Shown here piece after piece: positions 18,757 through 28,602 of a stretch of DNA of 64,000 nucleotides. The translations under genes and the position numbers were made by a program. This DNA comes from G963677445 sp963678275 (lineage in GTDB: Bacteria > Bacteroidota > Ignavibacteria > Ignavibacteriales > Melioribacteraceae): the NCBI GenBank assembly GCA_963678275.1, contig OY782765.1, positions 5,642,001-5,706,000 of the forward strand. Reading direction: 5' to 3'. The notes beneath the pieces were generated by a model. That model searched no databases. It had not been told where the DNA came from and was given only the letters and a program-made list of their open reading frames with translations. Each line of letters starts with the position of its first letter. Position 1 is the stretch's first letter.

Positions 18757-18942
18757 TTATGTTGACGCCTGAATAGAGCTTAAGAATTTGCTGATAATTT
18801 TTTTCTGAATAGATTCAGGTCCTCTCTCATTTTTGGCTACTGCTGTAATAACCTCAGAAACCGAACCTGAACCACCCGACTGTTTCAATGAGGATAAAAG
18901 TGGATTGAACCATTTTACGAATTCCGGGCCTTTAATATTCAA
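18757..18942 (-). pseudogene. Mrr N-terminal-type winged-helix fragment
   Basis: A 61-residue ORF whose sequence (EFVKWFNPLLSSLKQSGGSG, then VSEVITAVAKNE) matches the N-terminal winged-helix domain (Mrr_N type) usually followed by an Mrr restriction-like nuclease domain. Here the frame stops after the helix-turn-helix part and no nuclease segment follows. I read it as the 5' remnant of a restriction-type gene, though an independent small DNA-binding protein cannot be excluded. A dispersed repeat lies about 70 bases upstream of its start, the same repeat that sits beside two other accessory loci in the window. Confidence 0.5.
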
Positions 18943-20086
18943 ATTATATTTCTCCTTTAGTTGTCAGCTCATCGCATATAATCAATATTATGAAAAACAA
19001 TCTCTTTCTATTTCAAGCGCTTATTACCCCAAAAACAATCAGTCATACGCAAAATAGGAAATTATTTAATAATTAACAACTGGAAAATTAAGTGTGAATG
19101 GGGGGAATAATGGAGAATGGTGAATGATGAATTGTGAATGAAAAAATACTAATGTATCGATGCCGATTTTTATCCTGTTTATCTATTTAATCCTGTAAAT
19201 CCTGTTCTTCCTTGTGCTCTTTGTGCCTTCTTCGCGAACATTGTGGTTAAGAAAAAATCAGAGTAAGAGTATGATGGCGAGGCTGTTGGTTTTATTATTT
19301 GTGTTCATTTTTCTCTGGTGAGTAAAAAACGATACCGAACCCGATAGCGATACCGATACCGATTTTCACCGGCAGGCTTTTATCCTGTTTATCAATACAA
19401 TCCTGTAAATCCTGTTCTTCTTTGCGGTCTTTGCGCGAGCTTCAATTAACAATTAACAATTAGGAATTAGGAATTAGGAATTAGGAATTAGGAATGAAAA
19501 GATGGCGGGATGTGTGGTTGTATTGGGGCGGACCTTTTTCCCTGGGAGAATAAAAGACTATAACGAATCCGATGCCGACTCAGACAGCGATTAGAAATCA
19601 GGCAATCCTTAAATCCTTTAATCAAGGTTCAGATAGTGGCGGGGTTGGATTATGCGGATACTATTATTTTCCTTCCAGCCGTTCTTTGGGCTAAAGCCCT
19701 CCGGGTGTGGTCATCTTCGCCTGATATCTCCGGCCTAAAGGCGCGGAGTTATTTTAAATAAGAATTACTATAATTAATCTCGGCTAATGTAAAAATCATA
19801 ATCATAAACTGGCGAAGCCAGAAACAAACTAATTCTGTCGTCCCTACCGGGACTTATTTACCACTCTTTATACATTTTCCCCTATTTGAAAATAGGGGCT
19901 ATTCTCTTTCATCTGTCCGCCGCGGAGGATCCCTGCCGGGATTCACATTAATCTGATTTAATATTTACTTGTTGATAATCATTATTATTTAGAAAAAGTC
20001 CCGTCAGGGACGACAGATAATAGCCCCGCAATTCATTGTGGGGTAATAGGTTATGGAGAGATTCTACAGTCCCGCCGGGGATTCTC
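18943..20086. repeat. Gene-free repeat block before the insertion sequence
   Basis: No supported gene. It holds a copy of the TCAGTCATACGCAAAATAGG repeat (19014-19081) and a five-fold GGAATTA microsatellite (about 19458-19497). It also holds the first of three copies of a roughly 200-base unit containing CTTTGGGCTAAAGCCC (19600-19800). A CTGTCGTCCCT inverted repeat is present at about 19834-19854 and 20000-20022. These are non-coding dispersed elements shared with other gaps. Confidence 0.7.
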
Positions 20087-21730
20087 CGCGCAGGCTGTTG
20101 CAGATTATCGGGAACAAAAGTGTATGTTTAGTGATATAATAGGTAGTAAATAATAAACTTGGAAATAGGAATAATGGGGTTTATTGAAGGAAATCGAGAT
20201 CAACTGGGATTCATTGCTTATAGCCTGGATGATTTTGTAGAAGAAGATTCAAAAGCAAGATTTATCGTAAGAATAGTAGAAGAATTAGATTTAAGTTTAC
20301 TCTACGAGCAATACAGTCCACAGGGTGGAGAAGCTTTTTGTCCAAAGGCAATGTTAGCCACACTGTTTTTCGGATATTCCCAAGGTATATCAGTTACCCG
20401 TGATCTTGAATACAATTGCAAAAAGAACATGGATTTTATATATGTATCAGCAAACCTTCGACCGGATCACACTTCATTGAGCAGATTCAGAAAGCGTCAT
20501 CTGGCCCATATTCCAGGGCTTTTTATACAGATAGTACGGAAAGCAATAGAGATGGGAATAAGTGAGTTCATGGAAATCGCGATGGATGGATCAAAGATGG
20601 CCGCGGCAAGCAGTAAGAAAAAAAGTATGCGCTCCAACAAAATAGAAGAAAAACTGAAAGCAATAAAAGAAGATATCACCGAATACCTGAATCAAAGCGA
20701 AATAGAAGAAGAAAAGCTTGCCGAATTGGAAAAGAAAAAGGCTAAGCTGGAAGAAGCCCAAAGAATACTGGAAGAGCGAAAAGAGACAATAAAAGAAAAC
20801 TGCAGGGATAATCATCAGGTAAATATAGAAGAACCGGAAGCTCCAATGCAAAAACCGGGAGGGGGGAAAAGCGCATTTCCGGGCTATAATCCACAAATAT
20901 GCACCGATACGAAAACCCAATTCATAGCAAACGCCCAGCTGACGCCAGACAGGAACGACGAAAAACAATTTATGCTTCAATATAATAATACGGAAAGAAT
21001 TTTGGGCCCGAACAAAAAGAGGAGATATCTATCTGACGGAGGGTTTAACACCAATGACACAATATTTGAAATCTATTACAACCAGATCGACGCTTATGTA
21101 GGCAACAGACGTAATGGAAAAGAGACAAGTGAAAAGATTAAAAAGGGTTTAAAATTCGACAAAAGTGATTTTACATATGATAAAGAAAAAGACATCTATA
21201 TATGTCCGTCAGATAAAAAGTTAGAGTTCAAAAAAACAGAAAAGAATAAATCTTTCAAGGGAAGAAAATATGTTTGCAATGATTGTGGGAATTGCGAATT
21301 CAGGTCTCAATGTTTATCGAAGAACAATAAAAGTGGGAAAAGAGAAATTCGACGAGATGATCGGGAAATCTATGTAGAAATGATGAGGGAAAAGGTGGAA
21401 ACAGAAGAGGGAAAGGAAAAATTACTAATTCGTTCAACAACAGTCGAACCGGTTTTTGGTAATATCAAATGGAACCTGGGATATACCCGGTTTAGACTAA
21501 AAGGGTTGTTTGCGGCAAATGCTGAATTTTTGCTTATGTGTATTGGCCATAATCTCAATAAACTCTTCAAGCTGTTTGGAAAGGTTGATAATAGTCCGGA
21601 TAGCATGGAAGTAGCATCATGCTTCCCTAATATTTTCAATTATAAGAATATTTTGCCAAATAAATTACAAGTTTTATTTAGATAAAAATATTTTCCATGT
21701 TTTTTTTGCCTCCCTGCAACAGCCTGCGCG
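20087..21730 (+). mobile_element. IS1182-like insertion sequence with target duplication
   Basis: The element spans 20091-21726 (1,636 bp). Its ends are perfect inverted repeats: 13 bases inside the element (CAGGCTGTTGCAG at 20091), extended to 18 by the flanks. Both sides carry CGCG (20087-20090 and 21727-21730), a 4-bp palindromic target duplication. Removing the element and one CGCG restores a CTCCGCGGCG sequence that also occurs (inverted) near 19908-19935, so it jumped into a dispersed repeat. It encodes one intact transposase. Confidence 0.9.
20159..21685 (+). CDS. IS1182-family DDE transposase
   Basis: Up to 508 residues; the ATG at 20174 is a more likely start than the TTG at 20159 because AGGA lies just before it. 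The N-terminal domain (FVEEDSKARFIVRIVEELDL, YSQGISVTRDLE) is typical of IS1182. Catalytic residues are Asp143 in AMDGSKM, a second Asp in YLSDGGFN and a Glu in TTVEPVFGNIKW. A Lys/Glu-rich coiled coil (about 160-225) separates the first Asp from the rest. A Cys-rich CNDCGNCEFRSQC insertion precedes the last catalytic residue, as in this family. The frame is intact and the ends are perfect, so it may be active. Confidence 0.93.
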   Translation: MEIGIMGFIEGNRDQLGFIAYSLDDFVEEDSKARFIVRIVEELDLSLLYEQYSPQGGEAFCPKAMLATLFFGYSQGISVTRDLEYNCKKNMDFIYVSANLRPDHTSLSRFRKRHLAHIPGLFIQIVRKAIEMGISEFMEIAMDGSKMAAASSKKKSMRSNKIEEKLKAIKEDITEYLNQSEIEEEKLAELEKKKAKLEEAQRILEERKETIKENCRDNHQVNIEEPEAPMQKPGGGKSAFPGYNPQICTDTKTQFIANAQLTPDRNDEKQFMLQYNNTERILGPNKKRRYLSDGGFNTNDTIFEIYYNQIDAYVGNRRNGKETSEKIKKGLKFDKSDFTYDKEKDIYICPSDKKLEFKKTEKNKSFKGRKYVCNDCGNCEFRSQCLSKNNKSGKREIRRDDREIYVEMMREKVETEEGKEKLLIRSTTVEPVFGNIKWNLGYTRFRLKGLFAANAEFLLMCIGHNLNKLFKLFGKVDNSPDSMEVASCFPNIFNYKNILPNKLQVLFR

Positions 21731-22546
21731 GCGAACAGGCAGACAGAATTCCCCGATAAATTGATGGTCAAATAAAAATTTTACCATTTTGCGTAGAATT
21801 TAACTGCTAATGGAATAATCCCAAACCCCGGGACAAAATGAATAACCTCAATCCCTTGCCTGCCCCGTTCATCTTGCTCTGATTACTTAAAGACGATACC
21901 GATACCGAAAAATAATCATGCAATCCTTAAATCCTTTAATCATGGTTCAGATAGTGGCGGGGTTGGATTATGCGGATACTATTATTTTCCTTCCAGCCGT
22001 TCTTTGGGCTAAAGCCCCTGAGTGTGGCCATGTTTGCCGTATGTCTCCGGCCTAAAGGCGCGGAGTTATTTTAAATGAGAATTACTATAATTGATCCCGA
22101 CAAATGTAAAAATCATAATCATAATCTTAATCGTAATCATAATCTTAATCATAATCCCAAACCCCGGGACAAAATGAATAACCTCAAAGCCTTGCCTGCC
22201 CCGTTCATCTTGCTCTGATTACTTAAAGACGATACCGAAAAATAATCATGCAATCCTTAAATCCTTTAATCATGGTTCAGATAGTGGCGGGGTTGGATTA
22301 TGCGGATACTATTATTTTCCTTCCAGCCGTTCTTTGGGCTAAAGCCCATGAGTGTGGCCATGTTTGCCGTATGTTTCCGGCCTGAAGGCGCGGAGTTAGT
22401 TTCATAGTGTGCTTCGCGCCTTCATTATGGCCTTTGTGGTTAAGCAAAAATCGGCATAAGAATAACCAGGGAAATAAAAAAACAATAACGAAGGCGATAC
22501 CGATTATTTATCAGTACCGCCTGTTATTTCTTTTTGGAATTCTCAG
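21731..22546. repeat. Gene-free block with a direct duplication
   Basis: A segment of about 245 bases starting at 21820 (CCCAAACCCCGGGACAAAAT) is repeated from 22156, offset 336 bases, with a short CGATAC-repeat difference. Both copies contain the unit also found at 19600-19800. A short ATAATC microsatellite lies between them (about 22110-22155). A copy of the dispersed GTAGAATTTAACT element sits at 21784-21820. No gene is supported. Confidence 0.75.
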
Positions 22547-23446
22547 CTACTTAATGACAGATTCTATAGAGCTTGTTTTTAAGAAATTTTGCAATTGTTG
22601 TCTGACAGAAATTACCTCGCCATGGGAAAGATCGGTATGAATAAATATCAGTCTGTTTTCTTTCAGATCATCTGTTTTCAGTTCTTTTTCCTCGGTTTGG
22701 AAATATGGAATCTGCCAGGCGCCGAGATTTTTCATGAGGTTTTCAGACTCTTCCTTTGTCCCCCCTCTGTCGGTATAAATATTTATAAAACGCCCGTTAA
22801 AATTTTTAATCCATTGAACAAACTTATCGGTATTCGCGTAAAGAGCGTCAAATAATATCACATCAGAAATATTTTTTGTTAATCCTCCCCGCTCCACACA
22901 AAATGAAATTGCCCGGTAAGCGCCGCTGTGTCCGGCCAGAATAATATTCCCAGGCTCAGTTGAGGTTAATTTGCCGGCTTCTTTTAAGTATGTTAATACA
23001 TCAGTGACCAAATGTTTTAATCCATCTTTATCTTCCATTTTCCCGCCAAAAGAATCGCGGGAGTTCTTTGGTCCCTGGGGAAATACAAATATCGCGTTTT
23101 TGTTGCTGTTATAAAACTGTTCGATAAGCTGAAACTTGTCGCAGGCTTTTTTGATATTATTATTCCATCCGTGGAAATAAACAACAATATTTGTTTTGGC
23201 TGTTTCCTTAAAAAAATCGGGGATAAAAATGGCTACGCTGCTGTCGTTATAATGCTCCTCAAATGAATATGTCACACCCTCGTAAATATGACCATCAGCT
23301 CTTCCGGGATGAGGAAAGGGGGCCGATTTAAATTCCGGAATAAACATTTCGCCAAGACGGCTGTATTTATCAGCGACAGATTGGGAAAAAGATAATTGAG
23401 CGAGGCTCAATATAAGCAGAAAAAATATAACAGGATTTGTTTTCAT
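22547..23446 (-). CDS. Secreted alpha/beta hydrolase of unknown substrate
   Basis: A 299-residue protein with a signal peptide (cleavage near FSQS, residue 22). The alpha/beta-hydrolase features are an oxyanion-hole FHGW (91-94), nucleophile elbow GHSGA with Ser174, an acidic residue in VILFDALYA (about 200) and a late His in DLSHGEV (about 273). It is probably a periplasmic or secreted esterase/peptidase-like enzyme. It is not close enough to a named family to predict substrate. It stands alone between repeat blocks. Confidence 0.72.
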   Translation of the reverse strand: MKTNPVIFFLLILSLAQLSFSQSVADKYSRLGEMFIPEFKSAPFPHPGRADGHIYEGVTYSFEEHYNDSSVAIFIPDFFKETAKTNIVVYFHGWNNNIKKACDKFQLIEQFYNSNKNAIFVFPQGPKNSRDSFGGKMEDKDGLKHLVTDVLTYLKEAGKLTSTEPGNIILAGHSGAYRAISFCVERGGLTKNISDVILFDALYANTDKFVQWIKNFNGRFINIYTDRGGTKEESENLMKNLGAWQIPYFQTEEKELKTDDLKENRLIFIHTDLSHGEVISVRQQLQNFLKTSSIESVIK

Positions 23447-23942
23447 TTATAAACTCATTTGTAATTTGGGAGTAATCTATTATGATAGAAAATATTTATT
23501 CTGTGTTTTAGTATACGGTCACATCGCTTATATCGGGTTTATATTATATCAAAAATATCTTTCCATATTCAAGAGCGTGTTGCCCGGATTCAATCGTTCA
23601 ATTAAAAACTAATAAAATATTTTTCAATTTACAATTAACAAAAAAAAAGATGAAGGCGGGAATAATATTTTATCTGTACATGTGAGCAAAATTCGACCCC
23701 TTCAGGGTCTTGTCGCTTTTTTTCTTTTTACCCCGGGCTGCTCACTTCGTTCGTCGCCCGGGGCTATTGATATTGAATCCCATTCGGGATTCTTTTCAAG
23801 AAAAATTTCCATTTTGAGTAGAATTTAACTGTTTATAGAATAATCCGTCAAAGCCTGAAAACAGTGTGATTCTGTCGTCCCTGGCGGTATTTAAAACTCT
23901 TTCTTTTGAGGGCTATTATCTTTTAACTGTCAGCCACGGTAG
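23447..23942. repeat. Gene-free intergenic block
   Basis: Contains one diverged copy of the dispersed TAGAATTTAACT element (23809-23845) and a TTCTGTCGTCCCT motif (about 23871) shared with the inverted repeat near 19834 and 20022. No gene is seen. Confidence 0.6.
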
Positions 23943-23973
23943 GCAGGTTTCTCAATAATTATTTGTAGATTTG
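23943..23973 (+). promoter_or_regulatory. Possible Bacteroidota-type promoter
   Basis: TAGATTTG at 23966-23973 matches the TAnnTTTG consensus, with a GGTTT about 19 bases upstream. It lies 22 bases before the methyltransferase start and an AACAGGAAAAG ribosome-binding region follows. Confidence 0.4.
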
Positions 23974-23995
23974 TACTCAAAAATAACAGGAAAAG

Positions 23996-24850
23996 ATGAA
24001 AGAATTTACAAACCGTGATATAGCCGATTATTACGATCAGACAAGAGAACATTATAAAATTCACTGGAAACTGGATAAAAACCTGTCGGTTCATCTTGGC
24101 TTTTATGAAACGGGAAAAGAAACATTTGCCGTTGCTCTTCAGAATCTGAATAAACTTGTGGCTGAGGCGGGAAAGATAAAAGAAGGAGAGTATTTTCTGG
24201 ATGCCGGATGCGGCGAAGGAGGCAGTTCGATATATCTCGCGAAAAATTTTAAGGCGCGCGGCGAGGGACTTACTGTCAGTGAAAAGCAGGCGGCAAAGGC
24301 AAAAGGAAATGCTGAAAAATTTGGCGTGAAAGATTACCTGAATTTCAAAAAAGGTGATTATCTCGCGACCGGTTTTCCCGATAATACATTTGATCTTGTA
24401 TTCGGGCTGGAAAGTATTCTTTACGCCAATGATAAAAAGGATTTTATAAAAGAGGCCTTCCGCGTTCTTAAACCGGGTGGGAGACTGGTTGTTGTTGATT
24501 ATTTTAAACGGACAGATAAGCTGCCGGAAAATGAACAGAAAGAACTGGACGCGTGGACAAAAGGATGGGCGGTTAATAATCTTGAATCGGGTGAGGGTTT
24601 CAGGCGTATTTGTGAAGAAACCGGATTTGTTAATTGCAGACTTGAAGACTATTCGAAAAATATTGTACCGAGTGTAAGAAGAATATTATGGGCGGGCATT
24701 TTAGGATGGCCTGTAGGGAAATATTACCAGTGGTTTAAAAATCCCACCAGGGCCCAGCTCGAACACCTGAGGTTTCCATTCCCCTTTAATTCCTCTTTCA
24801 AAAAAGGTATCTGGAAATACCAAATGATCTTTGCTGAAAAAGCAGGATGA
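23996..24850 (+). CDS. Class I SAM-dependent methyltransferase (sterol/UbiE-like)
   Basis: A 284-residue protein with motif I DAGCGEGG (about residues 69-76), a GLTVSEKQ acidic-strand region, a PDNTFDLVFGLES motif and LKPGGRLVVVDYF. The layout, with an N-terminal YYDQTREHYKIHW segment and a hydrophobic C-terminal region, resembles small-molecule methyltransferases such as gamma-tocopherol or cyclopropane/sterol C-methyltransferases. The exact substrate cannot be assigned. It is monocistronic with its own likely promoter. Confidence 0.8.
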   Translation: MKEFTNRDIADYYDQTREHYKIHWKLDKNLSVHLGFYETGKETFAVALQNLNKLVAEAGKIKEGEYFLDAGCGEGGSSIYLAKNFKARGEGLTVSEKQAAKAKGNAEKFGVKDYLNFKKGDYLATGFPDNTFDLVFGLESILYANDKKDFIKEAFRVLKPGGRLVVVDYFKRTDKLPENEQKELDAWTKGWAVNNLESGEGFRRICEETGFVNCRLEDYSKNIVPSVRRILWAGILGWPVGKYYQWFKNPTRAQLEHLRFPFPFNSSFKKGIWKYQMIFAEKAG

Positions 24851-25032
24851 AAATTATCATTAGGTTAATAATTTAACAGCGAGCGAATAAAACATTTCTG
24901 CCTGGTTCGTCATTGTTAAAGAGCTTTTGCAGCAAAGCTTAAATTATACTTTAAATGGAATTTAATTTTGGAAATAGAAATTAATACCCGATCTTTACAG
25001 GTTGGAATTTATATTATTTTAAAGGAATTTTA

Positions 25033-27303
25033 ATGTTACACAGAATATTATCGATTTTGCTGGTTTTATCAATACCGGTTTTTTCACAGTACTATTCGAC
25101 TGTTGATCCGGAACAGTCAAGTTTTATTTCAGATTTGCAGACAGTCATCAGAAATGGTTATACAAAAGTTTCTTATGATAATTTTGATGAAACAAATGTT
25201 GCTAACTACGCGAGCCAGGATAACGGCGACGGCACCCGGCATGTGATATGTGTTTACACGGGTCATCAGTATGATTATACACCCCCTTTTACCTGGATTC
25301 CGTTCAGCAGGGAACATACATGGTGCCATAGCTGGATGCCTTCATATAATTCCACCTCGACAAATGAATATGCCGATCAGCATCATCTTTTCCCCACTCA
25401 TCAGAACAATGCCAACGGCAGGAGAAGCAATCACCCGCTGGGTATTGTCGCCAATATTACTTACCAGTACCTGGATGGCAAACTTGGCACAAATAGTGAA
25501 GGTGAAACAGTTTATGAACCGCGTGATATACATAAGGGTGACGCCGCCAGGGCAATGTTTTATATGTCGGTCAGGTATGATGGTCTGAACGGTTATGACT
25601 GGAGTTTTGATTATCTTAACAATACCACTCTCCAGAATCTCGCGTCGCCTGAAGCTGCCCAGGATGTCGATCTGCTGATTCAGTGGCATAAAGCCGATCC
25701 GCCCGATAGCTGGGAAATCGGCAGGAATGATTATATATACTCCATACAGAATAACAGGAATCCCTTCATCGATCATCCGGAATATGTAAATTATATTGAT
25801 TTTGGTGATCTTACAAAATTAAGCCCCTCATATTCAACCGAACCGGATAATTATATTACAAGCCTGGATGGAAGCGTTGAAACAACGAGCATTACCCTCA
25901 CCTGGACAGACGCGGCAGCCGGTTCACAGGCTCCCTCGGGATACCTGATTCAGGTTTTTTCGGATGATGATTATTTCATTCCCATGGATGGTGAAACATA
26001 CAGCGATGATACCGATCTGAGCGATGGCAAAGGTATGGTTAATGTAACCTACGCGGGCGCAGATTCTTATACTTTCAGCAGCCTTGATGAAGAAACCACC
26101 TATTATTTCTCAGTTTTTTCGTATAACGGTTCCACGACTTCAAGAAATTATAAAATTGATGATACAATTCCGCAGGATAGTTTTACTACCGGGGAAGGGG
26201 GCAGCAGCGGCGGCAATCTGACTGAACTGATCATTTCAGAATATGTTGAAGGCTCTTCCAATAATAAAGCAATTGAAATATTTAACGGAACAGGCAGCGC
26301 TATTAACCTGGGTGACAACAGTTATATCCTGGAATTTTATTTTAATGGAAACAGCTCAGCGGGTAGCACGGTTAATCTTAGCGGTACAATTGCCAATGGC
26401 GATGTTTTTGTCGTTGCCGATAACGACGCTTCTGCCGCGATACTCGCCGTTACCGACCAGACTCACAGCGGAACATTTTTTAACGGGGATGACGCTGTTG
26501 TACTGAAAAAAGGCGCGGAAATTATTGATGTCATTGGCCAGGTGGGTTTCGATCCGGGCTCGGAATGGGGAAGCGGACTTACATCCACACAGAATAATAC
26601 TCTGAGAAGAAAGGGTGATGTGACTGAAGGAGACACAACCCCGGGCGACGCTTTTGATCCCGCCACCGAATGGGACGGATACGCGGAGGATAATATCGAA
26701 GGTTTGGGAAATCCCGATCCACTGCCGGTTGAGCTTACTTCATTTACCGCCGAAACATTCAGGCAGTATGTGATTCTTAAATGGAGCACCGCGACAGAAA
26801 TAAATAATTTCGGGTTTGAAGTTGAAAGACGTTTCCCCGATGAAGAGTGGAATTCAATCGCTTTTGTTGAGGGGCACGGAAATTCATTTTCAGTTAAAAA
26901 CTACAGCTATTCCGACCGTATCTGCACCGGCCAGTATCTGCAATACAGGTTAAAGCAGGTCGATAATGACGGTTCATTTGAATATTCAAAAGTCATTGAG
27001 ATAGAGCCGGGCAACATTCCCTGCGGATTTGAAATGCTGAATAATTATCCGAATCCTTTTAATCCCTCTACTAATATTGAGTTCAGCCTGCCGGTTGACA
27101 GCCGTGTATCTCTGAAGGTATTTGATATTCTCGGACGTGAAATAGAAGAGCTGTTCAAAGGTATTTCGGGGCCGGAAAAACTGAGAATAAACTGGAATGC
27201 CGCAAATCTGCCATCAGGTGTTTATATGATAAAACTGGAAGCTTATTCTATCGACGGGAATGAACATTTTTCAGCTCTTAAGAAAGCTCTCCTGCTGAAA
27301 TAA
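25033..27303 (+). CDS. Secreted endonuclease I with lamin-tail and type IX sorting domains
   Basis: A 756-residue modular protein. After a signal peptide (about 20 residues) comes an endonuclease I domain with SREHTWCHSW and DQHHLFPTHQNNANGRRSNH, the His/Asn metal-binding core of EndA/NucM enzymes. A fibronectin-type III segment (about 275-385) follows, then a lamin-tail domain (LIISEYVEGSSNNKAIEIFN, about 398-545) and a YPNPFNPSTNIEFSL sorting domain at the C-terminus. It would be exported to the surface or medium and degrade nucleic acid, perhaps to scavenge phosphate or nucleotides. An AAAGGA lies eight bases before the ATG. Confidence 0.88.
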   Translation: MLHRILSILLVLSIPVFSQYYSTVDPEQSSFISDLQTVIRNGYTKVSYDNFDETNVANYASQDNGDGTRHVICVYTGHQYDYTPPFTWIPFSREHTWCHSWMPSYNSTSTNEYADQHHLFPTHQNNANGRRSNHPLGIVANITYQYLDGKLGTNSEGETVYEPRDIHKGDAARAMFYMSVRYDGLNGYDWSFDYLNNTTLQNLASPEAAQDVDLLIQWHKADPPDSWEIGRNDYIYSIQNNRNPFIDHPEYVNYIDFGDLTKLSPSYSTEPDNYITSLDGSVETTSITLTWTDAAAGSQAPSGYLIQVFSDDDYFIPMDGETYSDDTDLSDGKGMVNVTYAGADSYTFSSLDEETTYYFSVFSYNGSTTSRNYKIDDTIPQDSFTTGEGGSSGGNLTELIISEYVEGSSNNKAIEIFNGTGSAINLGDNSYILEFYFNGNSSAGSTVNLSGTIANGDVFVVADNDASAAILAVTDQTHSGTFFNGDDAVVLKKGAEIIDVIGQVGFDPGSEWGSGLTSTQNNTLRRKGDVTEGDTTPGDAFDPATEWDGYAEDNIEGLGNPDPLPVELTSFTAETFRQYVILKWSTATEINNFGFEVERRFPDEEWNSIAFVEGHGNSFSVKNYSYSDRICTGQYLQYRLKQVDNDGSFEYSKVIEIEPGNIPCGFEMLNNYPNPFNPSTNIEFSLPVDSRVSLKVFDILGREIEELFKGISGPEKLRINWNAANLPSGVYMIKLEAYSIDGNEHFSALKKALLLK

Positions 27304-27318
27304 AAAGATTTTAAGCTA

Positions 27319-28053
27319 CTACCGAATTTTTACGGGCGCTGAAATTAAAAAAAATTTTTCAGCGTCCATGTTTTTTCTCCCCGCCGGTGTCCTGATAAAA
27401 TAATTATCCGAGGCTTCGAATCCCATTTTCACAGAACAAAAACATAGTAAAAATTTCAGGGTTTTATTCAGATTTAATTCAGCGCCTCTCTGGAGAATTG
27501 AAACAATTTTCTCTCCTGGCGGGGCAGATTCTCTTTTCCTCTCCTTATCAGGAAATATCGCGAGAAGCTCCTGATCCCTTGAAAGTTTGTATCGGAAATA
27601 CTCTTTTTCCCCTTTTATTTCAGATGGGTCTTTAATTACAGGACGGGAAGATGATAAAGAATGAATATGGTAAAGGTAGTCGAGCGTGACAGGTGGGAAA
27701 AGTTTCCAGGCGTCAATATAACCAGCTTCCATAATTTCGGTCGGCGACATGCGGAACATCTTTCTGAAAGCGCGGCTGAAATTTTCGGGGCTGTTAAACC
27801 CAAACTCAAACGCTACATTTATTACCTTATGTTTTCCCCCAAGTAACAAAAGAGCGCTTTCGGAAAGTCTTCTTCTCATAAGGTAATCATAGGGGGTAAA
27901 CATGGTGGTTTTGTTGAATAACCTGGAGAAGTGAAATAGAGAATAATTTACTTTCGCCGCCACATCACCGATCAGAAGATTTTCCCTTAGGTTTTTCTCC
28001 ATGAATTCAATAGCGCCAATAACCGACTTTACCTGTCTTTCATCAGGGATCAT
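27319..28053 (-). CDS. AraC-family transcriptional regulator
   Basis: A 244-residue protein with the AraC double helix-turn-helix at its N-terminus (about residues 8-108): DVAAKVNYSLFHFSRLFNK, then VAFEFGFNSPENFSRAFRKM and SPTEIM. The C-terminal half is not a recognised sensor domain. The start codon overlaps the stop of the GyrI-like gene by four bases (ATGA), so the two are translationally coupled. In many relatives the AraC and GyrI parts are one protein; here they are split. Confidence 0.87.
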   Translation of the reverse strand: MIPDERQVKSVIGAIEFMEKNLRENLLIGDVAAKVNYSLFHFSRLFNKTTMFTPYDYLMRRRLSESALLLLGGKHKVINVAFEFGFNSPENFSRAFRKMFRMSPTEIMEAGYIDAWKLFPPVTLDYLYHIHSLSSSRPVIKDPSEIKGEKEYFRYKLSRDQELLAIFPDKERKRESAPPGEKIVSILQRGAELNLNKTLKFLLCFCSVKMGFEASDNYFIRTPAGRKNMDAEKFFLISAPVKIR

Positions 28054-28559
28054 AACTTTATTACCGGAATATAAACATCCAGTTCCGATTCATCCATCTT
28101 ATCAACTCCCTTAAATCTTTCATCATATAGCTGGAACTCATATCCCATATTCGCTTTAAGGCCCGCTTCGGGGAGTAGTTCCCTGTGCATTTTCATTTCC
28201 CAGTCTGTGTTCATCATCGAGCCGTTAATTGTAAAAACCGCGTAGGTTGCCCGGGGCAGAATCTTGAGTAAAAGTTGAGGCGGAAGAGCAGTTATTTTGT
28301 TAAGTTCCACCCCGGTAAATATTTCAAAGAATCCTTTTTCCATAGTTTCATCATGGGTTATGTGGACTTCAAACATTCTTGAGAATGTTTTTACTTCAGG
28401 GATCTTTTCCTTATGGTTTTTCAGGTATTCCGAAAATCTCACCCAAAGCCTGCCAATTTCATTTTCCTGGGTCCACGCGTCTCCGCTGCCGAAAGGGTCG
28501 CCATAATAAGATATTCCGGCGAGGATAATTTGTTCATGCTCAATGATTTTTGGTTTCAT
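28050..28559 (-). CDS. GyrI-like effector-binding protein
   Basis: A 169-residue stand-alone GyrI/SOUL-like effector-binding domain. Recognisable parts are the N-terminal strand IILAGISYYGDPF, LWVRFSEYLK, a YAVFTINGSM strand and the late GYEFQLYDERF with the C-terminal ELDVYIPV. This domain binds small hydrophobic or cationic ligands in regulators such as Rob and BmrR. Overlapping the araC-type gene by four bases, it probably supplies ligand sensing in trans. Confidence 0.85.
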   Translation of the reverse strand: MKPKIIEHEQIILAGISYYGDPFGSGDAWTQENEIGRLWVRFSEYLKNHKEKIPEVKTFSRMFEVHITHDETMEKGFFEIFTGVELNKITALPPQLLLKILPRATYAVFTINGSMMNTDWEMKMHRELLPEAGLKANMGYEFQLYDERFKGVDKMDESELDVYIPVIKL

Positions 28560-28602
28560 AATATTTTTACCTGGTGATTGAATTTGGGAATTTAATAAAA
28601 AT

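Noticed and set aside
22407..22640. 77-codon plus-strand ORF
   Set aside because: Covers repeat sequence and the antisense end of the alpha/beta hydrolase gene; no family match.
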